A stretch of 64,000 bases of DNA, taken from a virus. Below the pieces are notes generated by a model, which saw only the letters and a program-made list of their open reading frames with translations, was not told the origin of the DNA and did no database searches. Position 1 is the first letter of the stretch, and each line of letters begins with the position of its first letter. The DNA lies in the IMG/VR virus record IMGVR_UViG_3300021957_000014, positions 1 to 64,000 of that record; one strand, given 5' to 3'. Positions 26,714-35,930 of the stretch are shown piece after piece. Made by a program: the position numbers and the translations under genes.

Positions 26714-28051
26714 CTAACTTGGTTTTTCTGACTCATTCTTTTTACCAGCATTCGTACCTTGACCAGTATCCATAGATATTGTTTTGTGGGTATGAGATGA
26801 AAGTTTAGGTTTATTATTCTGTAGGGTTTGTATCTCTCCGTCTGCAACTATAGATTTCTTATTAGTCTGAGCTCCAGTGATATGAACCGTACCGTCAACT
26901 GTTAGATTTGTAGTCATTTTTGTAGTTGGTGAAGTGAATGTTGTATTACCCACTACATCTGCATTTAGTGTTCCACCTATCTGTGCATCTACGTTACCTT
27001 CGGTCACATCTAGATTGACATTACCTTTTGATACGGTTGTGAGAACATTTCCTTCTGATACTGTCGTGGTCATGTCTCCCTTCAATATGTCTGTTGTTAC
27101 ATTTCCTTCTGCTACTGTTGTGTGTACATTTCCTGTATTCACATTGATAGTTACATTACCTTTCTCTACGATTATGTCTGCATTACCAGCTATGAAAATG
27201 CTCTCGTTTTTACACACTACTTGATAGTGGTCATTTACTATTCTAGAAACTTCTGACCCATCGGGATGTATCTCATGGAATGTTCCCGACCTGTGATGTA
27301 TGTTTAGTCTTTCTGCAGTTGGAGTATCATCAACTTCAATTAGATGACCCGACTCTGTTGCTGTAACTTTGTTGTATGGGTAGACTGGTGCTTCTGCACT
27401 ATCTAAGAATCCTTCTAAGTTGTCTGATAGTTTATGCTCATAAAGAGTACCCTCTTTAGATACACCTCTTGCAAAACTTGACAAATCAGATTGGTCGGTG
27501 TATAATGGATAGAAAGGCAAATCATCTTCTGTTAGTTCTGTCTCTTCAATGGTTGAACCTGTTGCATCATACTTGATGTCAATTGTTTTGGGTTCTTTGG
27601 GTGCAGTATCTAATGCACTCGTTAAACCAAACCCTCTTCTAACATCCTGTTTTGGATTGGGCCCATCGGATGTATCATTGTAATCTTCTACGGTTAACTT
27701 TCTAGGGTCATTGAACCCTCTATCAGTTGCCCTACTAATAAGTTCGTCTGTAACAGATTCTTTGTATCCCACTTGAGGGATACCTGCTGTTGTTCCCAGT
27801 ATGATAGGGTCTTGTTTTAAATCACCATCTCTGAAATAACCAAATACTGTAGAACCTTCTATAAGTCCGTGTTGAGTTCCTATACCCGAAAGTGCAGCTG
27901 CAGTGGTTGGAAGAACTACTTGACACCACGGTAAATCGGGTGTTGCAATTAACTGTTTGTTGTCGGTATGTATTCCGTGTATACGTACACGAACCCTACC
28001 TATCATAAGAGGGTCTTGTCTGTCTTCGACTATACCATAAAAATAATCCAT
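26714..28051 (-). CDS. 5: Baseplate central spike, gp5-like, no lysozyme domain
   Basis: 445 aa (T4 gp5 is 575). Residues 1-95 are the OB-fold (MDYFYGIVEDRQDPLMIGRV followed by RVRIHGIH), as in gp5/VgrG spikes. Residues from about 290 to 380 are spike repeats of the type GNVTTDILKGDMTTTVSEGN, predicting a triple-stranded beta-helix. No T4-type lysozyme domain is visible, so entry probably relies on a separate lysin. The TTCTGCACTATCTAAGA segment (LDSAEAPVYPY) recurs in the carbamoyltransferase gene. ATG overlaps the gp27 stop. Confidence 0.88.
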   Translation of the reverse strand: MDYFYGIVEDRQDPLMIGRVRVRIHGIHTDNKQLIATPDLPWCQVVLPTTAAALSGIGTQHGLIEGSTVFGYFRDGDLKQDPIILGTTAGIPQVGYKESVTDELISRATDRGFNDPRKLTVEDYNDTSDGPNPKQDVRRGFGLTSALDTAPKEPKTIDIKYDATGSTIEETELTEDDLPFYPLYTDQSDLSSFARGVSKEGTLYEHKLSDNLEGFLDSAEAPVYPYNKVTATESGHLIEVDDTPTAERLNIHHRSGTFHEIHPDGSEVSRIVNDHYQVVCKNESIFIAGNADIIVEKGNVTINVNTGNVHTTVAEGNVTTDILKGDMTTTVSEGNVLTTVSKGNVNLDVTEGNVDAQIGGTLNADVVGNTTFTSPTTKMTTNLTVDGTVHITGAQTNKKSIVADGEIQTLQNNKPKLSSHTHKTISMDTGQGTNAGKKNESEKPS

Positions 28052-29499
28052 TATGTCTCCTTCACTGCTTTGTCACTTGATTCTATGCCCGGCGCATCTG
28101 CTATTTCCATTGTGTAACTTTCTTTAACACACTCTAAATGCATTATACCCGAAGCAGCTGCTGGTTCGAAATTTAAGCTCATGTCCGTAATCAAATACCT
28201 GTCATCGTTTAGATTGCTACTTACATTACCATCCAATGTTTCTGCGCCTGGAATTTTTAATTTAATAACCGTTCCAGCAGAGATGTCGGTTCTCAATGGT
28301 ATGGTTACTATCATCTTATGTTGTTCAAGAATTTCTAGTAATGCTCTTCTCTCTAGTTTTGCATTGTCTTTGTTTTTAATTCCTTGGAAGACTTCATCTG
28401 TTGCAATGGAATCTGCATTATCAAATGTGTGGTTTGATGTGTAAGTATAATCTACGATAGTTTTGAATTCTTTATTCATTGCAAGGTCTACATCTACTTC
28501 AATTGTATCGGGTGATGTCCTATCATCTGATTGGTTGTGAGCAGATAGACTAACTTCATCTTCATCTGTTACGATAAGTGGGAAGCCAGAAAGATGTGTT
28601 CCTCTTGCCATGGTTTCCTTGTAATCATAAATCACATCTTCTTCCAATTTTCTAACTGGGTCATAGACTTTCATTGAGGCACCATATGCACCACCAATCA
28701 TAGCACTAAGAGTATCCATCAATTGTGGTTTGAAGTAACTTAGAATTCTACTATTAAGACCGCCTGGAGCATTCAAATCTTTTTCATGTGTGTCCACATC
28801 TGCAGATGTTGGTTTAAATGAAAACTCAACTGGAAACTCTCTTTGGAACATTCCATCAATTGACCCGAATCTAAATCCACCATTAAGTGTTTGATAAAAA
28901 AACATAGAGTTTCTCCACCCATCACTTTTTTCTGAATGAGAGGTGGTGATACACCAATCCATAAATCGATTAACTGTCCAGTTAGGACAAATGAATTGAT
29001 GGTTTGCTGGGGTAGTCTCTTCCCATAAGTCAAACTCTTCGGGATAGAAATGTGTTTCATCTAATAATGCATCTTGTAGCATTTGACCCTTTGTACCCCT
29101 AAAGGTTTTACTCAATCGTTTTTTGTTTACATAAAATTGTCTAGGGTCACAGAAGAACATAACAAATGTTTGTGTACTCTCTTTAGGTCTCTGAACGTTT
29201 TCTACTTTATAAACTCTAAATGACTTGTCAATCGTAAATTCCTTTGCAGCCTCTTCATCAAATCCTTCTTTCTGTTTAATAGATATACGAATATATTCTT
29301 GACCAGTAAATCTGTAGTTCTTTAATATGTCTAAGCCATCAAGAATAGATGCTTGACCTGAGCAGAACTTTGAGAATATCGATTCGTATAAGGTTACACC
29401 CACAGTCAAAGCATCAATAACAACTGACTCTCCATGTTGATTGATTAGTGTGAATGCTTCGATGGAAAACCCACCTTCAACAAAATTACCTTGGGCCAT
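28051..29499 (-). CDS. 27: Baseplate hub protein gp27-like
   Basis: 482 aa (T4 gp27 is 391). The first 110 residues (ISIKQKEGFDEEAAKEFTID followed by KSFRVYKVENVQRPKESTQT) and the NWTVNRFMDWCITTSHSEKS segment have the pattern of gp27 hub proteins, which form the trimeric adapter between the spike and the tube. It is fused by 1-nt overlaps to gp53 upstream and gp5 downstream, a typical hub operon. Confidence 0.85.
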   Translation of the reverse strand: MAQGNFVEGGFSIEAFTLINQHGESVVIDALTVGVTLYESIFSKFCSGQASILDGLDILKNYRFTGQEYIRISIKQKEGFDEEAAKEFTIDKSFRVYKVENVQRPKESTQTFVMFFCDPRQFYVNKKRLSKTFRGTKGQMLQDALLDETHFYPEEFDLWEETTPANHQFICPNWTVNRFMDWCITTSHSEKSDGWRNSMFFYQTLNGGFRFGSIDGMFQREFPVEFSFKPTSADVDTHEKDLNAPGGLNSRILSYFKPQLMDTLSAMIGGAYGASMKVYDPVRKLEEDVIYDYKETMARGTHLSGFPLIVTDEDEVSLSAHNQSDDRTSPDTIEVDVDLAMNKEFKTIVDYTYTSNHTFDNADSIATDEVFQGIKNKDNAKLERRALLEILEQHKMIVTIPLRTDISAGTVIKLKIPGAETLDGNVSSNLNDDRYLITDMSLNFEPAAASGIMHLECVKESYTMEIADAPGIESSDKAVKET

Positions 29500-30209
29500 T
29501 ATGAACTCATTATTTTATCAAACTCTTGCACAACTCTTCGGATGTATTGTGGTCTGATAATTTTTATTAATCTTTTTGTATCGTTTTTATCGAACTCGTC
29601 TTGCCAGAGTGTTACTGCAGTATAACCATTTACAAAAGTGTTAGACCGTAATCCTTCATCATTCTTGTAGTATGATATACCATCAATTTGATTGATTGCA
29701 CTTAAAATGGTTGCAGTTTTTTCTGAACCTGTTATGGTGTCTCCACCAATAAAGTCTATTCTACCATCAACACCAATTCTATTATATGTAGGTTCCACTT
29801 TAATGACATGTGCTGTGTTACCAGTATTAGATTTAATTTCTTCTCCTAATAGGAACTTCCCATCTTCATCAATCATATCAGACGTATTACTAAAGGTTAG
29901 GTATTGGCCTGGGTATTTTTCCTTTAGATATGCTTCAAAGGTTGGAGTGTCTTTATGCCAGTCAAAATATGATTCCATTTCATTGACTAGTAGTAGAGTC
30001 CAGTGTAAATCACCGTTACCATACAATTTGGTTGCAACTACATCGGGTCTTTCTCCATCCTGTAGTTCATAGTATTCATAATCAATAACTTTGTGTAAAG
30101 CACCTTGGTCTATCTTTGACTTTCTAAAAAAGTCTTTGATGGTAATCCACTTACCATTAGCTAATTTGTATTGAGTTGTTGGAAAATTTTCGAAATATTG
30201 ATTTGCCAT
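29499..30209 (-). CDS. 53: Baseplate wedge protein gp53
   Basis: 236 aa (T4 gp53 is 196). It has a clear gp53 signature: a YxLxDGERPDVVATKLYGNG motif followed by DLHWTLLLVNEM and a PxxFEAYLKEKYPGQYL-like segment. The C-terminus ends KRLIKIIRPQYIRRVVQEFD. gp53 clamps wedges around the hub. It lies between gp48 and gp27. Confidence 0.93.
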   Translation of the reverse strand: MANQYFENFPTTQYKLANGKWITIKDFFRKSKIDQGALHKVIDYEYYELQDGERPDVVATKLYGNGDLHWTLLLVNEMESYFDWHKDTPTFEAYLKEKYPGQYLTFSNTSDMIDEDGKFLLGEEIKSNTGNTAHVIKVEPTYNRIGVDGRIDFIGGDTITGSEKTATILSAINQIDGISYYKNDEGLRSNTFVNGYTAVTLWQDEFDKNDTKRLIKIIRPQYIRRVVQEFDKIMSS

Positions 30210-30212
30210 AGT

Positions 30213-31349
30213 TTAACCCCCACCACCATTGGCACTTTTATCTCTATTTGATGCTGCAACGGTTTCTTGTCTTCTTTCAGCCAATGAGGTCATCCCACCA
30301 CCTAAGTCTTGTTTCTTTGCTGACTTGGATATTGTCTGATAGTTTTCCTGTGTAAGTATTTTGATTTCTGTGAAACTTAGTGACATTTTTGTTGATATTG
30401 GATACCCATCTTCAAATAGTTTGTTTGAATGCGAGACGTTACATGATGTACATACCATGGGTAAGAAGTCATCAAATTTATCTGCAATTGGGCCCTCCCA
30501 TTCTAATTTAAACATGTTGGGATAGTTGAAATAATTTTCAATTGCAGTATCACCTTCTGCTTCTCCATATGTGTCGGGTAACATTGCAGTCTTGAATCCC
30601 CATACGATATCTTTCACTGCAGTTGCTTCGTCACTATTTCTAGGGAAAAACTCATATTCAAAAGAAAAATCTCTGAAACCCACTCCTTCGAACATCTGTT
30701 CTTCCATAGGGTTGGCTGCTCTTCCAGCAAGGAAGTTGTTTGCACCGCCAGTGAGCATAGAACCTAGTTTGTTCATACCATCTTGGACTGCTCCCTCTAA
30801 TGCAGTTCCAGTTGCTTGTAATGTTGAACCATCCATTTTACCATTGAATGAATCTTTTATCTCAAGTCCTCGTCTAATACCAGCACCAACACCTTCATTC
30901 TTGTAGGTTGCCTTCACATCCCCTTCACTTATTTCATCGGGAACATATAGTGCAATCTCAACTGATTCTGAGGACAATAAATTTTTGTTATTAGCACCAT
31001 CTGCGTTTCTAGCAGTTCTAGGTAAAGTGGTGAATACAAGATAATTCTGTAACTCTTCCCCAATAGGGTACTGCAGTTCTCTAACTCTTGTCTCGGGTGA
31101 TTTTTTCCCTTGTTGTTTTGCTTGTTTCGATGCTTTATTCTTCTCTAAAGAAGACCGTCTTTTGTCTAGTGTTGCTTGTGCTTCTTCTGCTTGTTGGGCA
31201 AGCTTGTCTGCAACATCGGATAATGACCCCGATGCTAGATTTTTTAAGTCGTATCCCTTTCCAGTAAGTTTTGCTTGAATACCCTTAAGAGATTTCACTG
31301 CACTTTTAGCTTGACTTACTTTATTGAGTATTTTGTTGATATTCGGCAT
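30213..31349 (-). CDS. 48: Tail tube baseplate protein gp48-like
   Basis: 378 aa (T4 gp48 is 364). After an N-terminal helical, Lys/Gln-rich segment, the body has RELQYPIGEELQNYLVFTTL, FEYEFFPRNSDEATAVKDIV, FNYPNMFKLEWEGP and a terminal ISTKMSLSFTEIKILTQENY, the pattern of gp48/gp54 tube-initiating proteins. First gene of the leftward baseplate operon, divergent from gp4. Confidence 0.85.
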   Translation of the reverse strand: MPNINKILNKVSQAKSAVKSLKGIQAKLTGKGYDLKNLASGSLSDVADKLAQQAEEAQATLDKRRSSLEKNKASKQAKQQGKKSPETRVRELQYPIGEELQNYLVFTTLPRTARNADGANNKNLLSSESVEIALYVPDEISEGDVKATYKNEGVGAGIRRGLEIKDSFNGKMDGSTLQATGTALEGAVQDGMNKLGSMLTGGANNFLAGRAANPMEEQMFEGVGFRDFSFEYEFFPRNSDEATAVKDIVWGFKTAMLPDTYGEAEGDTAIENYFNYPNMFKLEWEGPIADKFDDFLPMVCTSCNVSHSNKLFEDGYPISTKMSLSFTEIKILTQENYQTISKSAKKQDLGGGMTSLAERRQETVAASNRDKSANGGGG

Positions 31350-31359
31350 TCAGAATCCC

Positions 31360-31367
31360 TATAAATA
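31360..31367 (+). promoter_or_regulatory. Late promoter for rightward gp4 operon
   Basis: A perfect TATAAATA on the plus strand lies 29 nt upstream of the gp4 ATG. It is half of a divergent pair with the box at 31392. Confidence 0.65.
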
Positions 31368-31391
31368 GTTCTTGTTAATTATGGTTACTGT

Positions 31392-31399
31392 TATTTATG
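31392..31399 (-). promoter_or_regulatory. Late promoter for leftward gp48 operon
   Basis: CATAAATA on the minus strand (one mismatch) lies 42 nt upstream of the gp48 ATG and overlaps the first codon of gp4. It pairs with the plus-strand box at 31360 in the divergent interval. Confidence 0.55.
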
Positions 31400-31846
31400 G
31401 CATATTCGGGTAAGTTCAAACCAAAGAACTACAAAAAATACAAAGGAGACCCCACAAAAATCTACTATAGGTCTTTATGGGAGCGTAGATTCATGGTTTA
31501 CTGTGATGAGAACAGTAATATCTTGGAATGGGGCAGTGAAGAAATCATAATTCCGTACATTTCACCACTAGATAAGAGACCACATAGGTACTTTCCCGAC
31601 TTCTATATAAAGTATAAGAATGCAGCAGGCAAAATACTACGTGAAATCATTGAGGTCAAACCAAAGAAACAAACTAAACCCCCAAAACAACCCAAAAGGA
31701 AGACACAACGTTACTACAAGGAAGTTGCAACCTATGTTGTCAACGAAGCAAAGTTCAAAGCTGCAGAAAGTTTCTGCAAAGATAGGAAACTGGGTTTTCG
31801 CATACTAACCGAAGACCACTTACTACCGAGGAAAGAGAAAAAGTGA
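31397..31846 (+). CDS. 4: Head completion protein gp4
   Basis: 149 aa (T4 gp4 is 150). It matches the family pattern throughout: PKNYKKYKGDPTKIYYRSLW, ERRFMVYCDENSNILEWGSE, PYISPLDKRPHRYFPDFYIK and EIIEVKPKKQT. The Glu-Trp, Pro-Asp and EVKP positions resemble the E...D...ExK core of TnsA-type nucleases. gp4 finishes DNA-filled heads before tail joining. First gene of the rightward operon. Confidence 0.9.
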   Translation: MAYSGKFKPKNYKKYKGDPTKIYYRSLWERRFMVYCDENSNILEWGSEEIIIPYISPLDKRPHRYFPDFYIKYKNAAGKILREIIEVKPKKQTKPPKQPKRKTQRYYKEVATYVVNEAKFKAAESFCKDRKLGFRILTEDHLLPRKEKK

Positions 31847-32424
31847 AAAAATTATATGTATTTGATTTAGATGGAGTCTTAATTGACTCAAAAAGTAACA
31901 TGGAGAAGTCATTTATCTCCTTACAAACTGGAAAACCATTTGAAGACTACTTCAAGCACATCGGGAAACCCTTCAAAGACATCTTAACTGAGATGGGTAT
32001 ACTCACTGACCAAGATGAACTGATGGCACAGTACAATAGAGCATCTGCAGAGAACTCCGATATGATAAAGTATTACGATGGTGTCGAATCACACTTACAA
32101 CATTTAAAGGCTGAAGGTAAAAAGTTAGCGGTGGTAACTTCAAAGCATTCAGGCAGAGCTCATGTTATTTTGGATGCGTTAGATGTTGAGTTTGATGCAG
32201 TCGTTTGTCCCGATAATGATTGGAGAGGTAAACCAGCACCCGACCAATTATTGATTGCACTTGCACATTGTAATGTAGACCCAAAAGACGCAGTCTATGT
32301 GGGTGACATGCAAGTCGATATGGATTGTGCAGACAGAGCTGGTGTTGATTTTATTTACGCAGAATATGGATATGGAGATATAGAATGTTGTTGGAACAGA
32401 GCAAGTTCAATCGAGTCGGTTTAA
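31843..32424 (+). CDS. HAD-superfamily phosphatase
   Basis: 193 aa. GTG start at 31843, overlapping the gp4 stop (GTGA); a GAGGAAAGAG site precedes it. HAD motif I is FDLDGVLID near residue 9, motif II is VVTSKHSGR, motif III is the Lys of GKPAPDQLL, and motif IV is VGDMQVDMD. The cap is small and helical (phosphoglycolate-phosphatase type). As the next gene makes CMP-Kdo, a sugar-phosphate substrate such as Kdo-8-phosphate is plausible but not shown. Confidence 0.85.
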   Translation: MKKLYVFDLDGVLIDSKSNMEKSFISLQTGKPFEDYFKHIGKPFKDILTEMGILTDQDELMAQYNRASAENSDMIKYYDGVESHLQHLKAEGKKLAVVTSKHSGRAHVILDALDVEFDAVVCPDNDWRGKPAPDQLLIALAHCNVDPKDAVYVGDMQVDMDCADRAGVDFIYAEYGYGDIECCWNRASSIESV

Positions 32425-33125
32425 TACCTGCCCGTTGGGGTTCATCTAGATTTGAGGGTAAACCCCTTGCATTAATCTGTGGTGAATCTATGATTAAGAG
32501 AACCTATGACCGTGCATCGATGTCGAAGAAACTAGACAAGGTCTACGTGGTTACGGATGATAACAGAATCGAATACCATTGTGAGATATTTAACATCCCT
32601 TGTATAAGAGTTGATGATGATTGTGCAACTGGTACAGATAGATGTGCAATTGCATCTAAACAAATAGACGCAGATATTTATGTCAACATACAAGGTGATG
32701 AACCCTTGATTGACCCCGAAGCAATTGATAGACTATGTGATTACTTTAACCCCACACTTGGTGTTGCAAATGCATATGTGATAATCAAAGAGCCGTATAA
32801 GGTAATGGACAACGATGTGGTAAAGGTTGTGTTCGATTCACATCATTGTGCAATGTATTACTCACGTCTTGGTATACCTTTCCCACGAGGTGAGGATGCA
32901 AAGGTAAATCAACAACTTGGTTTGTATGCATTCAGTAAAGAACGTCTACAAGAATTCTCAACATTACCTATGCAGACTTTAGAGAGAGCTGAAAGTGTTG
33001 AGATGTTAAGGTTCCTAGAACATGGGTATAAGGTTCTAATGGTTCATGTAGATGATGATGGTCTATCAGTAGACACCCCCAAAGATATTAAACTAGTAGA
33101 AGAGAGAATTAATGGATATAACTGA
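32385..33125 (+). CDS. kdsB: CMP-Kdo synthetase (KdsB-like)
   Basis: 246 aa, overlapping the phosphatase by 40 nt. It has GLIPARWGSSRFEGKPLA (the nucleotide-binding PARxxSxRxxGKPL signature), VVTDD, CATGTDRC, VNIQGDEPLIDP and a final GLSVDTPKDIK, as in 3-deoxy-manno-octulosonate cytidylyltransferase. It activates Kdo with CTP for LPS inner-core synthesis. Inside a structural operon it would be expressed late, possibly altering LPS on infected cells or making a glycan for the virion. Confidence 0.9.
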   Translation: MLLEQSKFNRVGLIPARWGSSRFEGKPLALICGESMIKRTYDRASMSKKLDKVYVVTDDNRIEYHCEIFNIPCIRVDDDCATGTDRCAIASKQIDADIYVNIQGDEPLIDPEAIDRLCDYFNPTLGVANAYVIIKEPYKVMDNDVVKVVFDSHHCAMYYSRLGIPFPRGEDAKVNQQLGLYAFSKERLQEFSTLPMQTLERAESVEMLRFLEHGYKVLMVHVDDDGLSVDTPKDIKLVEERINGYN

Positions 33126-33828
33126 GGATAAATTACAGAGTGCTTTTGAAGAGAAGTCTAAAACATCTATCCCTAAGTTTGCAACCCTAGGTGAATGTAA
33201 GCAATGGCACCCATATCATCCTAAGATGTTTGCAAAGAATTTGCTGGAAACTATACATCATAAAGATGTTGCAATCAATAGAACAGATGAAGATAGTAGA
33301 AGAAACGAATCACAGAAATTAGTGTGGTTAATCGACCAATACAAATCAGTGGGATTTTACTCTACACCCCAAGCTTGGATTAAACCTAATGGTAGGTGGA
33401 GAGTACATCCAGGCTCCGTTCGTGTAAATGCTATGATACAATGTAAAGCTTATGAATCAAAATTCGTCATTTGGGATGACTCAAATTATCTTCCCGACAA
33501 TAAACAAGTTACATATCAAGAATGGTTAGACCAGTTCCCCATACCCGAAGGTAGGACTGCAAGGTTTTTTGATGTTGAGGGTATGATTGAATTCCACATA
33601 TCTGAAGACCGTCCTACAATGTATGAATACTATCTAGACCTTAGAAAATTATATGATGGTAAACGTCCTAAACTGATAGGAACCTGTGATGATAGTATTA
33701 AAGATTTATTCGGAAGTGGCCCAGTGACCGTTCGTGGTCACATCACTGAAGATGAGTTAGGTTCCTTCCTAGAACTAAATCCAAATAACAGAAAAGTTAC
33801 TGAAACTAATTTTACTATTGTAGGCTAA
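33112..33828 (+). CDS. Unknown protein in sugar cassette (238 aa)
   Basis: Overlaps kdsB by 14 nt, so it belongs to the same cassette. No family recognised. Visible features are a His/Trp-rich N-terminus (ECKQWHPYHPKMFAKNLLET), a Lys/Arg/Trp segment (AWIKPNGRWRVHPGSVRVNA), and a segment FFDVEGMIEFHISEDRPTMY. HPGSxR can be a phosphate- or sugar-binding loop. It may use the product of KdsB; that is inference from context. Confidence 0.7.
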   Translation: MDITEDKLQSAFEEKSKTSIPKFATLGECKQWHPYHPKMFAKNLLETIHHKDVAINRTDEDSRRNESQKLVWLIDQYKSVGFYSTPQAWIKPNGRWRVHPGSVRVNAMIQCKAYESKFVIWDDSNYLPDNKQVTYQEWLDQFPIPEGRTARFFDVEGMIEFHISEDRPTMYEYYLDLRKLYDGKRPKLIGTCDDSIKDLFGSGPVTVRGHITEDELGSFLELNPNNRKVTETNFTIVG

Positions 33829-33832
33829 AATG

Positions 33833-33840
33833 CATAAATA
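33833..33840 (+). promoter_or_regulatory. Late promoter abutting start codon
   Basis: CATAAATA-GTTCT-ATG on the plus strand, with one mismatch to the late box and the same 5-nt spacing as the minus-strand cases. It restarts late transcription after the sugar cassette. Confidence 0.65.
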
Positions 33841-33845
33841 GTTCT

Positions 33846-34418
33846 ATGGTATCTAAAGTATTATCAACTGTAGCAAAAATGTTACCCGAAGAAATAGAAT
33901 CGGGAACCGAAGATAGTCTGCAATGGTTTAGACAAAACGTCCGTGATTTAAAAATCAAACCAATAAAGATTATGAAAGGATTAGACACAGTCACTAATAC
34001 TGGACTGAGACAAGGTGGAGTATACATGTTCCATTATGATGCAAAGTGGAAAGACACATTGCCGTATTGGGATAAGTATCCAATTGTCGTACCATTAGAA
34101 TTATACAACAATGGATTTTTGGGAATCAATATCCATTACATCTCACCTACAATGAGAGTACCTTTGTTAAGTAAGTTATTTGAATTTACTATGGAAGGTG
34201 AGGATGATGATAGAATGCTTGTAGACTATGACTTGACCCAAATAGAAAGTGGTCTAAGAAATGCCGGGCCGTGTATCAAAAGATATTTAACATCTCATAT
34301 CGGTGCAAGAATTGTTAAGGTACCAAGAGAACAATGGGAAACATTAATGATGATGCCAACAGCACAATTTAATGTAAACGCAAACACTGTATATGCAGAC
34401 AGTAGAAGGAAAATTTAA
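33846..34418 (+). CDS. Conserved T4-like protein, possible DNA end protector
   Basis: 190 aa. The central pattern (GGVYMFHYDAKWKDTLPYWD followed by GFLGINIHYISPTMRVPL) is widespread in marine T4-like phages, where I recall it annotated as a structural or gp2-like DNA end-protecting protein. That label is uncertain, since T4 gp2 is longer (274 aa). Position between head completion and tail tube genes suits a head-neck function. Confidence 0.6.
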   Translation: MVSKVLSTVAKMLPEEIESGTEDSLQWFRQNVRDLKIKPIKIMKGLDTVTNTGLRQGGVYMFHYDAKWKDTLPYWDKYPIVVPLELYNNGFLGINIHYISPTMRVPLLSKLFEFTMEGEDDDRMLVDYDLTQIESGLRNAGPCIKRYLTSHIGARIVKVPREQWETLMMMPTAQFNVNANTVYADSRRKI

Positions 34419-35203
34419 TGAGTATAACAATAGACACATTTAAAGCAAACTTTGATACAGGTGCAAGAGCAAACCTATTCGATGTTCATCTTATGTCACC
34501 ATCAAGCCTAGGGTGGCAATTCTCAGAAGGTGATATGCTTAGATGTAGGTCAATAACTATGGAAGGTTCATCTGTAGGAACCAATACAAGAGACCAATAC
34601 AATTCGGGATATGAAATCCCCGATGGAACTGTAGACCAAGGTGGGTTTGTTGAGATATCATTTCTCTGCGACCAATCATTCCATGACCGTGCATTAATAG
34701 AAGCATGGCATCAATGGATTTACCAAGGAACAGATGCCAATTCCAGAGCTGGGTCAGCACAGATACCAGTAATGAAATACTTAGATAGTTTTATCGGTAC
34801 AATGGAAGTGTATGCATTGAGAAAGGATGAGACAAAGTCAATGAAATATACGTATTATGATGTGTACCCTTCATCATTTGATGCAATGGATTTTGGTGCA
34901 GACGAAGAAGGAATCTTAGAAATTACTGCAACATTCCAGTATAGGAACTGGACAACCGAATACCTAGTAGAAGAGAGAAAACCAAACAGAAGCTATCAAG
35001 AAGAGTATGATAAGTTACAAACTAAAAGGGAAAAATTGCCTCCGTTGAAAACTATAAATAGAGGTGGACAAGTTTTAGATGGAACGCTTTCAGCATTAAA
35101 AGTTGGTGGACGTTTCAATAAAAAGACTGACGGATACTTTAAGAAGTTAAGTCAAGTCGATTCAGCTGCAAACAGATTTAGAAATATATTTGGTGGCGGT
35201 TAA
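34418..35203 (+). CDS. 54: Tail-tube-fold protein, probably gp54
   Basis: 261 aa. It has features of the gp19/gp54 tube fold: LRCRSITMEGSSVGTNTRDQ, GYEIPDGT, FLCDQSFHDRALIEAWHQWI and a TYYDVYPSSFDAMDFGADEE segment. The hub and wedge genes nearby favour gp54 (tube initiator, T4 length 320) over the major tube protein gp19, which normally sits with the sheath gene. ATG overlaps the previous stop. Confidence 0.65.
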   Translation: MSITIDTFKANFDTGARANLFDVHLMSPSSLGWQFSEGDMLRCRSITMEGSSVGTNTRDQYNSGYEIPDGTVDQGGFVEISFLCDQSFHDRALIEAWHQWIYQGTDANSRAGSAQIPVMKYLDSFIGTMEVYALRKDETKSMKYTYYDVYPSSFDAMDFGADEEGILEITATFQYRNWTTEYLVEERKPNRSYQEEYDKLQTKREKLPPLKTINRGGQVLDGTLSALKVGGRFNKKTDGYFKKLSQVDSAANRFRNIFGGG

Positions 35204-35222
35204 TTACAATATGGAGTAAATT

Positions 35223-35930
35223 ATGGGATTACCAATCCAATCAGCACCCACCTATACGTGTGTGCTACCAAGTAACGGAACTGAAGTAAAGTTTAGACCG
35301 TTTCTTGTAAAAGAACAAAAGGTATTGATACTTGCACGTGAGAGTGAAGACACTGTACAGTCATTAAGAGCTGTAAAGGATTTAATACATGCAGTGACTT
35401 ATGAAAAGGTAAATGCAGATGAACTTGCAATGATAGATTTAGAATATCTATTCTTAAAGGTTCGTTCTGTATCGATAGGTGAAACGATAGAACTATCGTT
35501 AACATGTAGAGACCAAGAATGTAATGGGACTGAGAAAGTTTTAATTAACTTGGATGAGATTGAAGCAAGCGGGGAACAACCTACAACCAATACAGTCATG
35601 ATAAATGATACTGTTGGTATTGAAGTAAGAACACCGTTAGTTAAAGACATCAAGTTAACTAATCAGAATCAAGCCGATGCAGATGTTGGTTTAGATGTAG
35701 TTAAAAATTCTATCACATCTATTTTTGATGAAGAGCAAGTTTATGATAAGAGTGATATGAGTAAATCTGATTTAGATGACTTCATTGATTCTCTAACTTA
35801 TAAGCAGTTGGAGTTATTAGGAGACTGGTTTGATGACCTACCTAAACTTTCTCATACTGCAGAATGGAAATGTAATGTTTGTGAAAGAGAAAACAAAAGA
35901 GTATTAGAAGGTATAAACTCTTTTTTTTAA
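35223..35930 (+). CDS. 26: Baseplate hub assembly chaperone gp26-like
   Basis: 235 aa (T4 gp26 is 208). It contains FRPFLVKEQKVLILARESED, LEYLFLKVRSVSIGETIELS, a Cys-containing LTCRDQECNGTEK segment and a second CNVCER pair, the layout of the T4 gp26 family. It ends in NSFF encoded over a run of eight T residues, and the stop overlaps the next ATG. A -1 slip on the T run would fuse it to the next ORF. Confidence 0.85.
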   Translation: MGLPIQSAPTYTCVLPSNGTEVKFRPFLVKEQKVLILARESEDTVQSLRAVKDLIHAVTYEKVNADELAMIDLEYLFLKVRSVSIGETIELSLTCRDQECNGTEKVLINLDEIEASGEQPTTNTVMINDTVGIEVRTPLVKDIKLTNQNQADADVGLDVVKNSITSIFDEEQVYDKSDMSKSDLDDFIDSLTYKQLELLGDWFDDLPKLSHTAEWKCNVCERENKRVLEGINSFF

